Positions 45,300 through 56,559 of a stretch of 64,000 bases of DNA are shown piece by piece; the first letter of the stretch is position 1, and every line of letters starts with the position of its first letter. Made by a program: the position numbers and the translations under genes. The notes under the pieces are model-generated. The model made no database searches, was not told where the DNA came from, and worked only from the letters and a program-made list of their open reading frames with translations. The stretch comes from Brachypodium distachyon (taxonomy: Eukaryota > Streptophyta > Magnoliopsida > Poales > Poaceae): positions 15,810,001-15,874,000 of the forward strand of contig NC_016133.3 in NCBI RefSeq assembly GCF_000005505.3, read 5' to 3'.

Positions 45300-46340
45300 T
45301 TATTCCTCTCGCCTGCGCGTCGCTTTCACAGCCGACCAGCAGTGGGCTCTCTCCTCCCGCGGGCGAAGCCCTGCCGGATCTCCGTGCCGCCACCGCCGTC
45401 GACCTCCTCTGCGCCGAGCCCGCCGCCGCCGTCGACCCCGCCTCCCCGAGCCCGCCGCCTCCTCCCCCGAGCCCGACGCCGCCGTTGACCTCCTCCGTGC
45501 CGAGCCCGTCGATCTCCTCCGCACCGAGCCCGAGCCCGCCGCCGCCGCCTCCTCCCCCAAGCCCGTCGACCTCCTCCGCGCCGAGCCCACCGCCACCGCC
45601 GCCCCCGACGCCATGCTCCTACCCCGTGACACCGTCCTCCTCCTCTGCCTAGGTGCGCGCTCCTCTGCCTCCCTCTCCCCTGATTTCCTTGTTCTAACAC
45701 TAATTTGATTTAGATTAGTGTTAGAGTTAGAGTAATTTAGGTTAGTGTTAGAGTAATTTAGGATGCAAACAGTGCCTAATTTGATTAGGGCTAGGATGCA
45801 AACATGCTGTTTAGGATGCAAACAGTGCCTAATTTACCTAATTTAGGATGCAAACATGCTGGAATTAGGGTTAGGATGCAAATAGATTTTGATTTTGATT
45901 ACGATTTCATCCCTGCTGTTTACTTATGTGAAGTAAATCATAAGTTTAGATTATACATGCTGGAATTTATATACATGCTGGAATTAGGGTTAGAATTACT
46001 TATGCTGGAATTTATTATGCGAATATGTTGCTGTTTATGTTACTTACGCTAAATATGTTGTTGTTTACTTATGCGGCTGTTGTTTACTTATGCTATATAC
46101 ATGCTGTATATGATTTTAGCTAGGTGTGATGATTTTTTGCTTTGGAAAGTGCTTCATTTATGTGAATTGTGGGTTCGACCATCGTCTCGGGTCATTAGAG
46201 AAGGGGCCGGCCATCGTGCCGAGCGGGTACATATGCGGGTCGGTTTTTTATGCAGATTTCGAGCTCCTAGTAGAAAAAATTTGCTAGTTTTTTAGCATAG
46301 GTCATGCCGAAATTTTCGGCCGATATATATTTGATGGTTT
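45300..46340 (+). other. Leader and probable intron of the second CACTA gene
   Basis: 45310-45650 is a Pro-codon-rich GC leader with repeats of 'gacctcctc(c/t)g(c/t)gccgagccc'. An intron-like AT-rich segment follows (about 45653-46340) with possible donor 'ctag|gtgcg' and start region 'catag|gtacgaaatgggc'. Opposite-strand open frames here are shadows of the GC-rich repeats. Confidence 0.5.
45755..45885. repeat. Minisatellite-like repeats
   Basis: The unit 'ttaggatgcaaaca(gtgcc/tgctg)' with 'taatt' spacers occurs about five times, followed by three copies of 'atgctggaattta/ggg' to about 46015. It lies in the putative intron. Confidence 0.75.
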
Positions 46341-49300
46341 TGATGGCATAGGTACGAAATGGGCAAGAGTAGCTAGAAATCAGTTCTTGAGGACGTAGCT
46401 CCTAAGGAGGTAGATCGTGTCGATGAAGAGTCTTCATCGGGAGAGCAAATTGCCAATTCTGGCGGCGATCCTAGCTCTGGCGAAGGTAGCTCTCGTTCAG
46501 AAGAGCAAGACAACGAGCGACGGGTGGAAGAGAGTAACCCGTAACCAACTGCTTCTACGGCTAAGAAGCCAAGGAAGAAGACGCCGAGGGGGAGCCACAA
46601 CTTGAAGAAGTGGTCACCTGGCACTCTGACAGAGGCCGCCCGGAGTCGCCTGAGAGGGCACAGTAGGCCTTCGCAACCACCTTTGGAGCCGTTGCACATA
46701 AATATTGCAAGATTACCGACGAGTGGAATGACATCTCCGAAGTCGTTAGAAACACGTGCATGGCGGACGTTGAAAGGAGGTTCCAAGTCACTGACGAGTG
46801 GCGCAAGCGATTATGAGCGTCCATCAACATAGCAGTGCGGAATGGTCTTGCTACTTGGAAATGTACCACTAGAAAGTGGATGGACAAACCCTATGAGATC
46901 ATCAAGAAGAAATGGCCGTCGATAACTGATGAGGCCAGATGGGAAAAATTCAAGAAGGAATCGTCTGACCCTGCCTTCATTGCGAAGAGTGAACGTATGA
47001 GGGCATTGCGCGCGAGGAAGCCATTGAACCACATGCTAGGGAGTGCAGGGAAAGAGGGGAAGAGGAAGGTCTGGCGCAAGCAGGACCGAATTCTCGAGGC
47101 GGCAGGCAGGGTGCCTCCAGTGCATAACATTCTGGAGGATAAACGTGTTGGAGAATATGCACGTCAGCACATGACACCAGAGGAGTGGGCGGGCATTGAG
47201 CCAATGCAGCCGCCTGTTAAAAAATTTACGGTAAGGGTTCACGTGCATTAATTTATTTTTGTCGTTAATTATGACACTCATGATCCATATATACTCACGT
47301 TGGTACTGTCTTATATGATAACATGAAAATGCCCACAAATGGAAGGAAAGCAAGAGGTCAGAAACATCCGCCGACTCCGTGTAGAGCAAGAGGTGAGAGT
47401 CGGCTGTGACCGCCGGCTTGCAAAAGGCGGAGCACACGGGCCATGTATTAGGAGAAGGCGAAGGGGCCTGCTGGGATGATTATTTCCCGCCTGCTCCGAA
47501 GCGAAGCAGGGTCCAGAAAAAGCTCCCCGCTTCTGCTGAAATAATAGAACAAGCTAAGTTGGAGGCGCGAGAGCAGGCATCTATGGTGTGTCAAGAGAAT
47601 ATGCAGTGCAAGCCGTCCATCATTTGGTGTCGGCATTTGCCAAAGACCACCCCGTCCTTGACGCCATACTCGGGGGAGGAGTGGACGGTTTGAGGAACCT
47701 CCTTCCTCCTCTTCCCCCTCTTCCCCCGCGAAAGAGCACCCTGGTGAAGAGCAGCGCCGCCTCTGACACACGTATGGAAGACGATGACACATACAGCCCA
47801 GGTTACAGTCCGGCTCCTAGCATGGACAACCCCCCCGCTAGCAAATCGGACCCAAGCGAGGGCATCCGGGATTATGATCCGGGTCCGAGCGATAACATCC
47901 TTGTAAGCATACTTTTCAAACTCGTTTTTACTCCTTACCTTCATGAATAAAGATCACACACACATATGCCTTCTTCTTGTTACGCGCAGGCACCGGTGAA
48001 GTGTCGTATTCACGTAGACAAGCCTGGGAAGCCTGGAGGTGCCATTGGCCGCCTGATGCACAGACAATCACTGCCACTGGTGCACGGCATTCTTATGAAC
48101 GATACACAAGTGAGTGTGATGGTGGACTCCGTCATCAAGGAGCATCATGATTATGCTATCCCGCTACCTCCGGAGGAAGGCGTGGATATCCTAGGAGGTT
48201 GTCCAAACTACCGCATTATGTGGCCTAGGAGCTTGGTATCTCTCTACAACCAGCGCCGGCGCTCTATGACTCCATCTCCCTCCGCCCACAAAGGTACTTC
48301 TCAATCGCCGCTCGGCCTTTCCCCTAAGATACTGCCTCCTGTCGATGCTGGTGGAAATGAAGAGCGGGCAATATCGATGCCTCCACAGCTTAAAGATAGC
48401 CAGACCACAGGGTCGGCACAGGCTGAAAGCGTCCCTCCTACCTTCTCTCTCTTGGGTGCCGCTAAGTCCATGGGTGGCCGCAAGATCGATGACAAGTACA
48501 AGGCAGAGGAGCAAAAGGATTGGGACAATAAGAGGAGGCATCAAAAGAGGGGGCGCGGCGGCAAGACCATCAAGGACTCCTCGAATGTCAAGCAAGATGA
48601 GATGCACTATGTGCCTGAAATAATTGGAGTCTGGGAAGACAATAGGTGACATTCTCATGAAGAACCCCTGCCAAGGCCAGAGATTCGAAGACGGATCCTA
48701 TTTCGTGGCTAGGTAGTTCGACCGGGTGCTTATCTACTATCCTGGAAGACCGATGCTCACCGAAAATTCCCTGCATGCCGTGTCCAGAGAGATGAAAGAG
48801 CTTCATCAGTTCTACATGCAAGCATCAGCTGGTTCTCAACAGCATGCCCAATAAATCAATGTTCGAATCCCACGAGACTATGGCTTCTTAATTTGACCAA
48901 GAAACTCGGGACATTCAGGAACGTCCTATCACCTTTGGTGTGGAGTTCAACGAACTGTTCCACCTCTTCAACTGCCAAAACCTTGATATCAACCTCTTAA
49001 AGCTGTGGTCTGCCTACCAAATAAGGGAAATGCGGCGAATGGAGGTCAAAAAAGTAGCCATTCTAGACCCCGCGGTGTTCAACTACGGTGACATCGGTCT
49101 TGAGCCAGAAAAGGATCCCTCAAGAACCCTGGCGTCTAAATACTTGGTGGCATGTCTGGAGAAATATGCGGACCACGACTTTATCCTCTTCTTCCTTAAT
49201 TTGGAGTAAGTTGAATTTTATATATGGAAGCGTTTGCTTTTTCTAATTCAGTCTTTCTTATACACTCTTAGATACTAAAGTTTGTTTCTTTTAAAAATAG

Positions 49301-49766
49301 AGACCATTGGGTGACACTACTCATTTGTTTGCCTTGGTCCGTGATGTACTATTTTGATTCACTACTTCCGAAGAAGGGTGTTCGAGGTCGCTGCTGGAAA
49401 CCCATCAAATCACTCATTAACATTGCTTGGAAAGTTGCGACCAAGGGAAAACTAGCTGATAAAGGCTATAAAGACGAGCCTCACCACAACGACAGGTTTC
49501 CTTGCCAGCAACAGCTGGCCGGCAGTGTGTACTGTGGCTACTACTGCTGTCACATCCTTATGAAGAATGCCAGCATATTTAAGCCTGAATGGAAGGGGTC
49601 AATCGCGGCTGTGGAAGAGTACCGGCGGCCCCGAATGACAATGGCACACCGACCTAAATGGGTCGTGTATAACATTCAAAGGGAGTTTTCCCATCTCATC
49701 AACAATGCGGTCATCAAGCCTAGTGGGAACTTTTACGAACGCGTGGAACAAGTGGTGACTAAGTGA
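46340..49766 (+). pseudogene. CACTA second gene: TNPA-like DNA binder plus Ulp1 protease
   Basis: Starts MGKSS followed at once by TAG (46372), so the start is already damaged. The acidic region SSSGEQIANSGGDPSSGEGS is followed, after a stop at 46542, by KKTPRGSHNLKKWSPG. The Transposase_24-like core reads AVRNGLATWKCTTRKWMDKP, WPSITDEARWEKFKKESSDP and LNHMLGSAGKEGKRKVWRK. After an intron-like gap (47907-47988, acceptor 'cgcag') comes APVKCRIHVDKPGKPGGAIG, then HGILMNDTQVSVMVDSV. The C-terminal cysteine protease shows DHWVTLLICLPWSVMYYFDS (His, Asp) and CQQQLAGSVYCGYYCCHIL (Gln, Cys). The stop codon TGA at 49764 belongs to the inserted LTR. Several other stops exist; inactive. Confidence 0.87.
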
Positions 49767-51021
49767 AAGATCGGTATGGTCGACTAGAGGACGGGGGGTG
49801 AATAGGAGACTAACAAATTTTAGCTTTTCTTTTTCAATTCTTGAATGAAACAAACACTTAATCCTAGGGTTATCTAAATTCTCTAAAGTGGATGCAACCC
49901 TAGAATGAAATGCAATAGCCGAAGCAACAATGCATATAACAAGAATGTAAAGGGGAAATGATACCACACGCGGAGACGAAGATTTCACCGGAGTTCCACC
50001 TATTGGGATCGGTGTACGTTTCCGTTTGGAGGAGTGCTATATCACAAAGGTAGAGACGCCACGAAGGCTCACTCTATTCTCCAACTCACCACACTACAAA
50101 GGTGGGATGAGCTCTCACAACACCACAAAGGTGAGGTGAGTTCCACTAATGGCTTCCTTGAGGGCGAACGCCGAACCCTTACAAACTTGACCGGAGCAAA
50201 CTCCACAATTCAATAGGAGGCTCCCAATCCAAGCCTCAAGCTCCTCACACCAAGGGAGAGCTCGAGGTAACCGCTTCCGTTTAGGGTTCCCAACAACCCA
50301 AGAGAAACGAAATCCACAAAGAAAACAAAGAGAATTAACCTTTTGACTTGGTGAAACCCTAGGGCAAGATCTTCTCCTCCAATCCTCAAAGAATCAAGAG
50401 TTGAGAGTGGTTAGGGAGGGAGATCTTGAAGATTTAAGCTTGAGGTGTTCTTGAATGGTGTTGGGGTGTTCTTGGCTGTGGAAACGGTCAGTTGGCTCAT
50501 TGGGGACGAAGGGGTACTTATATGGGATTCCAAAAATCGAGCCGTTATGCACTGCGTTGGGATAGGCCGGAACTTCCGCTACCGGAAGTTCCGGTTATTC
50601 ACCGAAAGTTCCACATATTCCATCGGGACTAACAGAGAGCACCCGGAGGGTCGGGCGGAAGTTCACCCGGAACTTCCGCTACCTGGAATCCAAAACTGCC
50701 TGAAACACAACTTGAAACATGTTTTCGACAAACACTTTTTTGGGTAGGCTTTTTAGTGGGTGCAATATGGTGTAGATGTGTATGTGAAATTGCTTCACCC
50801 GTTACCTTCCCTTATGGATCCCCTCTTAATAGTACGGATGTCCTACGACTCAAATCAACCGAAAAAGCCGCTAAACACCGCTACGCTTCTTTCCTTTTTA
50901 GGGGTCCACAACTTATCTTGTGTCGAGTTCTTTATAAAACTTGAAATACTTAACACAAGATAAGATAACTACACATGTTGTCATCATCACCAAAACTACT
51001 TAGGGAGAAATGCCCCTGTCG
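49764..51021 (-). mobile_element. SIRE-type Copia solo LTR, reversed
   Basis: About 1258 bp. It is the reverse complement of an LTR related to 21599-22847: left edge tgaaagatcggtatggtcg, right edge ..ggagaaatgcccctgtcg. It carries the same 'ccggaacttccg' clusters (50568-50690) and a TATA-like 'acttatatgg' region (about 50518). The flanks (ctaag / gactt) do not match, and the CACTA element does not resume on the right, so a deletion or recombination removed the neighbouring DNA. Confidence 0.85.
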
Positions 51022-51039
51022 GACTTTTTGTGTATTTCC

Positions 51040-51500
51040 CATGTGTGATGTAATGGAACATGCCCGTGTCAGACCCTTTCAAAATCATAAATGTACTAAC
51101 ATTCAATTCGCGTTCCAGCATTTCAACCTCTGTAGCATAGCTAGCACCCGGAATCATACCCCACGCTGTGAACACAATCCTCCTATTCACATCCATGGCA
51201 ATAGCTCCCCATGAACCTGAACCATTTTCAACAAAAAAAAGCTTGCATTTGTATTCACTTTGACGGTCCCAGGCCCGGGTGGTTCCTTTTTAGCAACATC
51301 CAGACTGACGTCACGTCTCTGGTTGGCATCTGTATTGACATAGTTTGAGCTTGAACTATCCTTCATGGGCCACTCCTGTAGCGTTAACAGGAATTTCAAA
51401 GAAACGCCAAATAGGCTTGTCACCCTTACCGAAAATAATGTCATTCGGTGCCACGCCCTCCACCAAAGGAGCAGAAATTTATGTCGCATACATATCCTAG
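51040..51500 (-). pseudogene. LINE or RVT_3-type RNase H fragment
   Basis: The minus strand reads LLLWWRAWHR, then in a shifted frame NDIIFGKGDKPIWRFFEIPV. Later PPGPGTVKVNTNASFF is followed, after another shift, by ENGSGSWGAIAMDVNRRIVF and TAWGMIPGASYATEVEML. This is the typical C-terminal RNase H-like (RVT_3) domain of plant non-LTR elements. Both frameshifts interrupt it, and no RT is nearby. Confidence 0.75.
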
Positions 51501-53229
51501 TTAACATTGTCCACCAAAGGTACAGTTATTCTCGTAGTACTCAAGAAGTGGGCTTCAGGTAGTCATGGTTGTTGGGCGGCCCGCCCAATTTGGACCCCAC
51601 GACTCTTTCTCTCTTTCATTTAATCCAACATCAAAGCAAATATAGTGATTCGATCAAAACAAAAAGGAGCAAATATAGTGAGTGCCGAGTAAATCAAATT
51701 GCCAATTCCCAGCCAATTTGCATGGTCAATGAGGTGGTCCCCACCGCACCGTATCTTTCAAGATATTTTCCTATTTAATGTAAATTAAATCGAGAAAGAT
51801 TTGGTCTCTAGAAAATAAATGAAAATCGCGAGAGGAGTTACTAAAAATAAATAAGTAAACAAAATCTCAAGCTTCTTCGTTTGACATGAGCTGCTATATA
51901 CGCTGGGACCACTGTATCTTAATTTCTCTCCTTCAATGGCTGTTTCGGTTTTTTTCTCTCTCAAAAGGAAAGCTTCTCGGGTTATTTGCAAAAGAACACA
52001 CTAAATCAGAAGAAATTTTCATATGCATACATCACGGGCTATCTTGATATTACCAGTTGGTCCAAGTCCAATCTCTTGAAGTTGAAGATATATTCATACC
52101 AACCTTCATAGAATCCAGAACAAAAGCATAAACGTGACACACGTAAGAGCGTATCAACTAATGATAAACATTGTGCTAAAGATTAACTTGGTTAAAACTT
52201 TCCGAGATAAGTTCTTTCTCAAGCCTACAAGGAAACTCGTTAAGCTAAGAAATTATGGTCCTCCGAGACCGACCGACCTTTGTGTCATTCATGTCGACGG
52301 ACATGTCAACCCTAAGAAACATTGCCATGACTACAAGCAATTGTGCAAGGTGCATATCCATGTCATAATGGTGGCGCAAAAGTTGAGTTGCAGACATCCT
52401 CACTAACCCCTTGCGAACAACCGAGACAAGAAAAATATGAGCCTCGGTCCTCGTCTACGGTGACGGCGGTGTAGCCCACTAGGTAAGTAGTTGTCTGTCC
52501 CAAAGACCATCCCCTATTTCTTGTTGTTGGGATGGCAGGCCATGAATATATTCGAGTCGTTATATGATAGCATTGTGGGCCGGTTAGCGATAGCACAAGT
52601 GATGAGTTGGATCTATCATCGTCGATAGCGTTGCATGAGAACAATCCAGATGAGAAAATAAAAGCCTAGCTCGGCCCTCGGCTCGGCAAAATAAATGCAG
52701 CCCACAAGTTAAGCAGTTATTAAGCCCAAGGCCGACCTCTATATCAGCACGCCTCGAAAATTCTAGCCTATGAAACAAACATTGGCGTCGATGCTAGCAT
52801 CGACTTGGGCCGCTCACCAACAACGTGACAACGTCCCGACAAGAACACACACGATGGTCCATTTGGGTCCACCGTTACTAGTTGCTCGCGGGGACAACCG
52901 ATACATGCATGTCAAGCCCCTTTTCCGGAAACGCTCTATCTTGCCCCGCACTTCAGGCATGGTTTTGGCCGCGATATGATGCGGCTACTGCTCGTGCGGC
53001 GTGGGGTTCACGTTAAAATTGGAAGCTTGTGGTGGCCTTTTTCACAAAAGTTTCGCAATTGCTGCTATTTCCAAAATTAAAAGAACCATCCTTAAGAAAT
53101 TGAAAAAATAAATTTTATACGGGAGGTTTGCTACAGGTATGGCATCCAGGTCCCTAGTTCATAATTTCACCAAAATTTTGGGTGCTCACGGAAATAGCCT
53201 TTGGCAGAAAAAAAAAAGAAACTAAAAAC
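51501..53229. other. Intergenic DNA upstream of the trihelix gene
   Basis: No gene was recognised. Short frames occur at 52134-52406 (+) and 52363-52778 (-) without domains. Related words 'tgtagcccactaggtaagtagtt' (52471) and 'tgcagcccacaagttaagcagtt' (52696) suggest a diverged duplication of about 225 bp spacing. The proximal promoter of 53412-54842 lies at the right end. Confidence 0.4.
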
Positions 53230-53411
53230 CAGGGGAAACCGGGTCTGCAGCTGTTTTCCCGTGTCTCTGTGTGCTCCCCCTCGCCGCCGGCGCTTCTATT
53301 TCTGACGCTGCAGCGCTCCAAGCCGGCCTCACGCACGCTTCGAACCGAACTCTCTCTTCTCTTCTCCCCCTTTGTTTTCGCTCACAAATTAGCAGAGTAA
53401 GGTAGAGATCA
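53230..53411 (+). promoter_or_regulatory. Probable 5' UTR of the trihelix gene
   Basis: CT-rich leader ('ctctctcttctcttctccccctttg') directly before the ATG in context 'gagatcaATGGag'. A clear TATA box was not settled; 'tttatac' at about 53113 is a weak candidate. Confidence 0.4.
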
Positions 53412-54842
53412 ATGGAGGGAGCAGGAGCAGGAGCAGGGATGTGGCCGCAGGGGGTGCTGGCGTCGTCGGCGGCGGCAATGCTGGGCCTAGGCACGGGGCC
53501 GCAACAGCAACAACAACAACAAGCCGTCAGCCAGCTGCCGCAGTACTCCCTGCTGCAGCAGCTCCAGGGCGGCGGCTTCCAGCACCACCAACCCCAACCC
53601 GTGCCCATGCCGGTGCCGCCGGAGCCGGAGCCGGAGTCGCCGGTGCCGCCGGAACCGGAAGAGGAGACGACGGACGGCGCCGGCGCCGGGAACGACGATG
53701 GCGGCGTCCCGGGGGCGGGGTTCGTGTGGACGCGGGTGAAGTGGACGGACGCCATGGTCCGGCTCCTGATCATGGTCGTCTACAACGCCGGCCCCGTGGA
53801 AGACGCCTCCGGCGCCGCGGCGGAAGCGGGCAAGAAGAAGGCGTCTTCTTCGTCTTCGTCTTCGTCTTCGCGGGGAGTGCAAGTGCAGCAGGGGAAGAAG
53901 GGGAAGTGGAGGTCGGCGTCGCAGGCGATGTCGGAGCGCGGGTTCGCGGTGTCGCCGCAGCAGTGCGAGGACAAGTTCAACGACCTTAACAAGCGCTACA
54001 AGCGCGTCCTGGACATCCTGGGCAGCGGCATGGCGCGCGCCGTCCTCCAGAACCCCGCGGTCCTGGACGCCGCCATGAGCAAGCTCGCCCCCGCCGCCAG
54101 GGAGCTCGCGCGCAAGCTGCTCGGCCCCAAGCAGATCTTCGGCTTCCGCGAGATGTGCCTCTACCACAACGCCGTCGCAGCCACCGGCGCAGCCGCAGCC
54201 GCGTCGAAGCCCCCGAAGCCGGTAAAGCCGGTAAAGCCGGTGAAGCCAGTGGTCACCGCCGCTCTCCCGACGATCAACGAGGTTGAAGACGAAGAAGACG
54301 AAGAGGCCATGGGGTTCGGGCGCCGGAACCCGAAGCGGCGCCGCGGGGAGAGCAGCAAGGCGAAGGGGGTTGCCGTTGCCGAGGAAGAAGAAGAAGCTGA
54401 TCCGGAAGAAACGGAGGAGGACGAGGATGCGCCATTGTTGTCCGCCATGGCCGTGCCGCAGCTGCAGAGCAAGCTGGACGCGATGGGGCCACCCGGCGGC
54501 GGCGGGGACCTGGAGGAGGCGCGGCGGTGGCTGCAGCGGCGCGCCATGGAGGTGCAGGAGAAGCTGAAGGCGTGCGACCGCCGCGACAAGGAGCTAGACG
54601 CGCACCGGAAGAAGTGGGAGCGGTTCCGGGAAGTCAAGGAGCAGGAGATGGACCTCGAGGAGCTGCGGATCATCCACGCACGACGCAAGCTGCTCGTGCT
54701 CAAGCAGAAGGAGCTCGACCGGAAGATCGGCGAGCGGCAGAGAGCGCGGGCCTTCCAGCAGAAGCAGAAGGAGAAGGAGAAGCAGGTGGGCTCCGGCCCG
54801 GCCTTTGGGGGTGCTTCCGGCGGCCGGCCCAGCGAGCTCTAG
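53412..54842 (+). CDS. Trihelix (Myb/SANT-like) transcription factor
   Basis: An intact, intronless frame of 476 codons and the only clearly functional gene in the window. Residues 31-37 are a polyQ run and 60-86 are Pro/Glu-rich. The DNA-binding domain spans about 103-205: VWTRVKWTDAMVRLLIMVVY, then a loop carrying nine Ser (145-153), KGKWRSASQAMSERGFAVSP and QCEDKFNDLNKRYKRVLDIL. The Trp spacing fits the trihelix fold. A conserved helix GFREMCLYHN is at 244-253, then four KPV repeats (269-280), acidic stretches, a basic NLS-like RRNPKRRRGE (304-313), and a long coiled coil (366-458). The architecture matches plant trihelix proteins of the Arabidopsis At1g21200/At3g10040 group (from memory). 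It likely acts in the nucleus as a dimer. GC3 is very high, as usual for grass intronless genes. Confidence 0.9.
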   Translation: MEGAGAGAGMWPQGVLASSAAAMLGLGTGPQQQQQQQAVSQLPQYSLLQQLQGGGFQHHQPQPVPMPVPPEPEPESPVPPEPEEETTDGAGAGNDDGGVPGAGFVWTRVKWTDAMVRLLIMVVYNAGPVEDASGAAAEAGKKKASSSSSSSSSRGVQVQQGKKGKWRSASQAMSERGFAVSPQQCEDKFNDLNKRYKRVLDILGSGMARAVLQNPAVLDAAMSKLAPAARELARKLLGPKQIFGFREMCLYHNAVAATGAAAAASKPPKPVKPVKPVKPVVTAALPTINEVEDEEDEEAMGFGRRNPKRRRGESSKAKGVAVAEEEEEADPEETEEDEDAPLLSAMAVPQLQSKLDAMGPPGGGGDLEEARRWLQRRAMEVQEKLKACDRRDKELDAHRKKWERFREVKEQEMDLEELRIIHARRKLLVLKQKELDRKIGERQRARAFQQKQKEKEKQVGSGPAFGGASGGRPSEL

Positions 54843-56020
54843 GAACTGGCATGCCTTAAAATTGCTTTCCATTCCTAGTACTCAGGAGTAGCATGCATGG
54901 AGTTCCAGTTTTAATAAGACTTTCCTTAGTTCGATTGGGTGCGTGTCTGTCTTGTCAGTGTCAGTGTTTGAGCCTAGCTAGCTAGCTTGTGTCAGGTCAG
55001 GATTTGGGTTCCTTATTGTTGCTGATTATGTGGGTGAATGCATGCAGGCTGCTCAGTGCCGTTGTTTCCTACTCCTACTTGTGTTGCGCATTTTTCTTGA
55101 CATGTTTTATCATCCACAGTTGCAGTGTAGTGTAGGCGTACGTGCGGATTTCTGTGCCGAATGTAGGATTTTCAGATTGCCTGTGCATAAGATAGTCAGA
55201 GCTGCAATCAGAGATAGTACTAGTACCAAAAAGAAATGCGAAAATCGTTTGTTAAGGGGGGATAGATCCCAAAATCGTGCAAGTCTGCATGTGCTAGGTA
55301 TACTTGGCTAGGACTGAGCAATGCACGAATATTTGCCCGGGTTCCGGTCCATCGCCTGTGATGGATGCGGCTCTCCAAGATTGTAACTCTTTTGAGTCTT
55401 AATATATCCCCTTTTAATCCGGAAAAAAAAATTGCGAGTGAAGAAGTAAGGAATTAAAGCTTCCCTCTCCGCCGCCTAGCTTCCCGGCCGATCCTAGCAT
55501 ATCCTGCCTGATCAGCTCGTCGCCCCGATTTCGTCTTTGGCAGTTGGCACTGCGATTTCAAATTTTTTTTGAGAGTAACACTGCGATTTCAATTCGGTGG
55601 CGCCCGTCACGCGCTAATATCGCTGCATGCATGCATGTACCAGCACCGCCGCACTGCATGCATGCAGATAGATATAGATGCTGCATGTATAGCCCAGCCC
55701 AGGGTGGACGTTTGGGCTCGGCCCGAGCCCAGGAGCAAACTAGCCCGAGACGAGTTTTGTGTGTGGCTTGTTTTAGCGTGGGGCCGAGCTTAACTGGGCT
55801 CGGTCTAGCCCGTCGAGCCAGGCCGGCTCGGTGCCTTCCCGTGGGCCGATGAGGCTCACTCACCCGAACTCCTGCTGCGTGCTGGGCTCGTGGCACGCTG
55901 CTAGCCAAGCACGCAGCTGCTACCAGCCCATTGGTTTTATTTCCTTCAACTTTTTTTTTTGGAGAAGTTATATCGTTCGACTGATTGGGCTAAACTGTTA
56001 AGCTAGTTCGAAAACATGCA
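54843..56020. other. 3' flank of the trihelix gene
   Basis: A 3' UTR with 'ttttaataagactttcc' (54911) is likely. At 55380-55432 'gtaactcttttgagtcttaatata...ggaaaaaaaaa' looks like the tail of a LINE. 55545-55600 repeats 'actgcgatttcaa'. 55690-55870 is rich in 'gggctcggcccgagccc'-type palindromes, resembling a degenerate GC-rich hAT MITE. No gene was seen. Confidence 0.4.
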
Positions 56021-56021
56021 A

Positions 56022-56280
56022 AATTGAAGATTATCGCTGCAGTGTTTTTTCTACTCCTTTCGTCCCGTACTAAGTGACGGAATATTACACGTATCGTGAC
56101 ATTTTTTTTGTTATAAATACATTCATATTTTGCAATATTGAAGATTATCACTACCATGTTTTTTCTACTCCCTTCGTTCCATATTAAGTGACGGAATATT
56201 ACATGTATCGGGACTTTTTTTGGCTATAAATACATTTATATTTTGATAAATTTGAGTCGTTTAATACGAGACGGAGGGAG
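56022..56280. mobile_element. Stowaway MITE plus tandem-duplicated left half
   Basis: A complete Stowaway lies at 56168-56280 (ctcccttcg...acggagggag, flanked by TA at 56166-56167 and 56281-56282). Its left part together with 40 bp of flank ('attgaagattatc.ct.c..tgttttttctactcc') is present a second time at 56022-56139, so a 118-bp segment was duplicated after insertion. Confidence 0.8.
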
Positions 56281-56559
56281 TATCAAATTAGTTATTCTAT
56301 TCCCGAATCATCTTCTGATGCGCCACCGCGACGGCAAAGTCAAACAGGAATTGGAAGAGTTTGAACCCTCCATATCTAAGCACCTGGCGGGATTATTCAG
56401 GGAGCTACCGCCGGAGCAACCACCTAGAGAGGACCTAGCCGACTCAGGAGCGCCGACGGAGGAGACAAAAGAATCGAGGCGACGGCCGCCGGTCCACGAC
56501 CAACGACGCCGGCGAATCGCTCAGGAGGAAGGCTAATTGCATGGCATTAAGCTTAACTT

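Larger units (their letters stand above)
40345..49763 (+). mobile_element. Large CACTA element, right end missing
   Basis: The left terminus cactactacaaaacgg is followed by hairpin-forming subterminal repeats, a GC-rich leader, a TNP2-like transposase gene, an internal hairpin array with a TATA box, and a second gene (TNPA-like plus Ulp1 protease). No right terminus (..tagtagtg) or right subterminal array is present: the element stops at a reversed SIRE-type LTR. A MITE (40365-40583) interrupts the first 20 bp. Confidence 0.88.

Noticed and set aside
45300..45821. 173-codon Arg-rich minus-strand frame
   Set aside because: Reverse of a Pro-codon-rich leader; pure repeat artefact.
49764..51021. 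Part of the CACTA right end
   Set aside because: It matches the reverse complement of the SIRE LTR at 21599-22847 and contains no catcagtaacgg motif.
53441..54167. Long secondary frames over the trihelix gene
   Set aside because: High-GC shadow frames; only the 53412 frame shows domain motifs.
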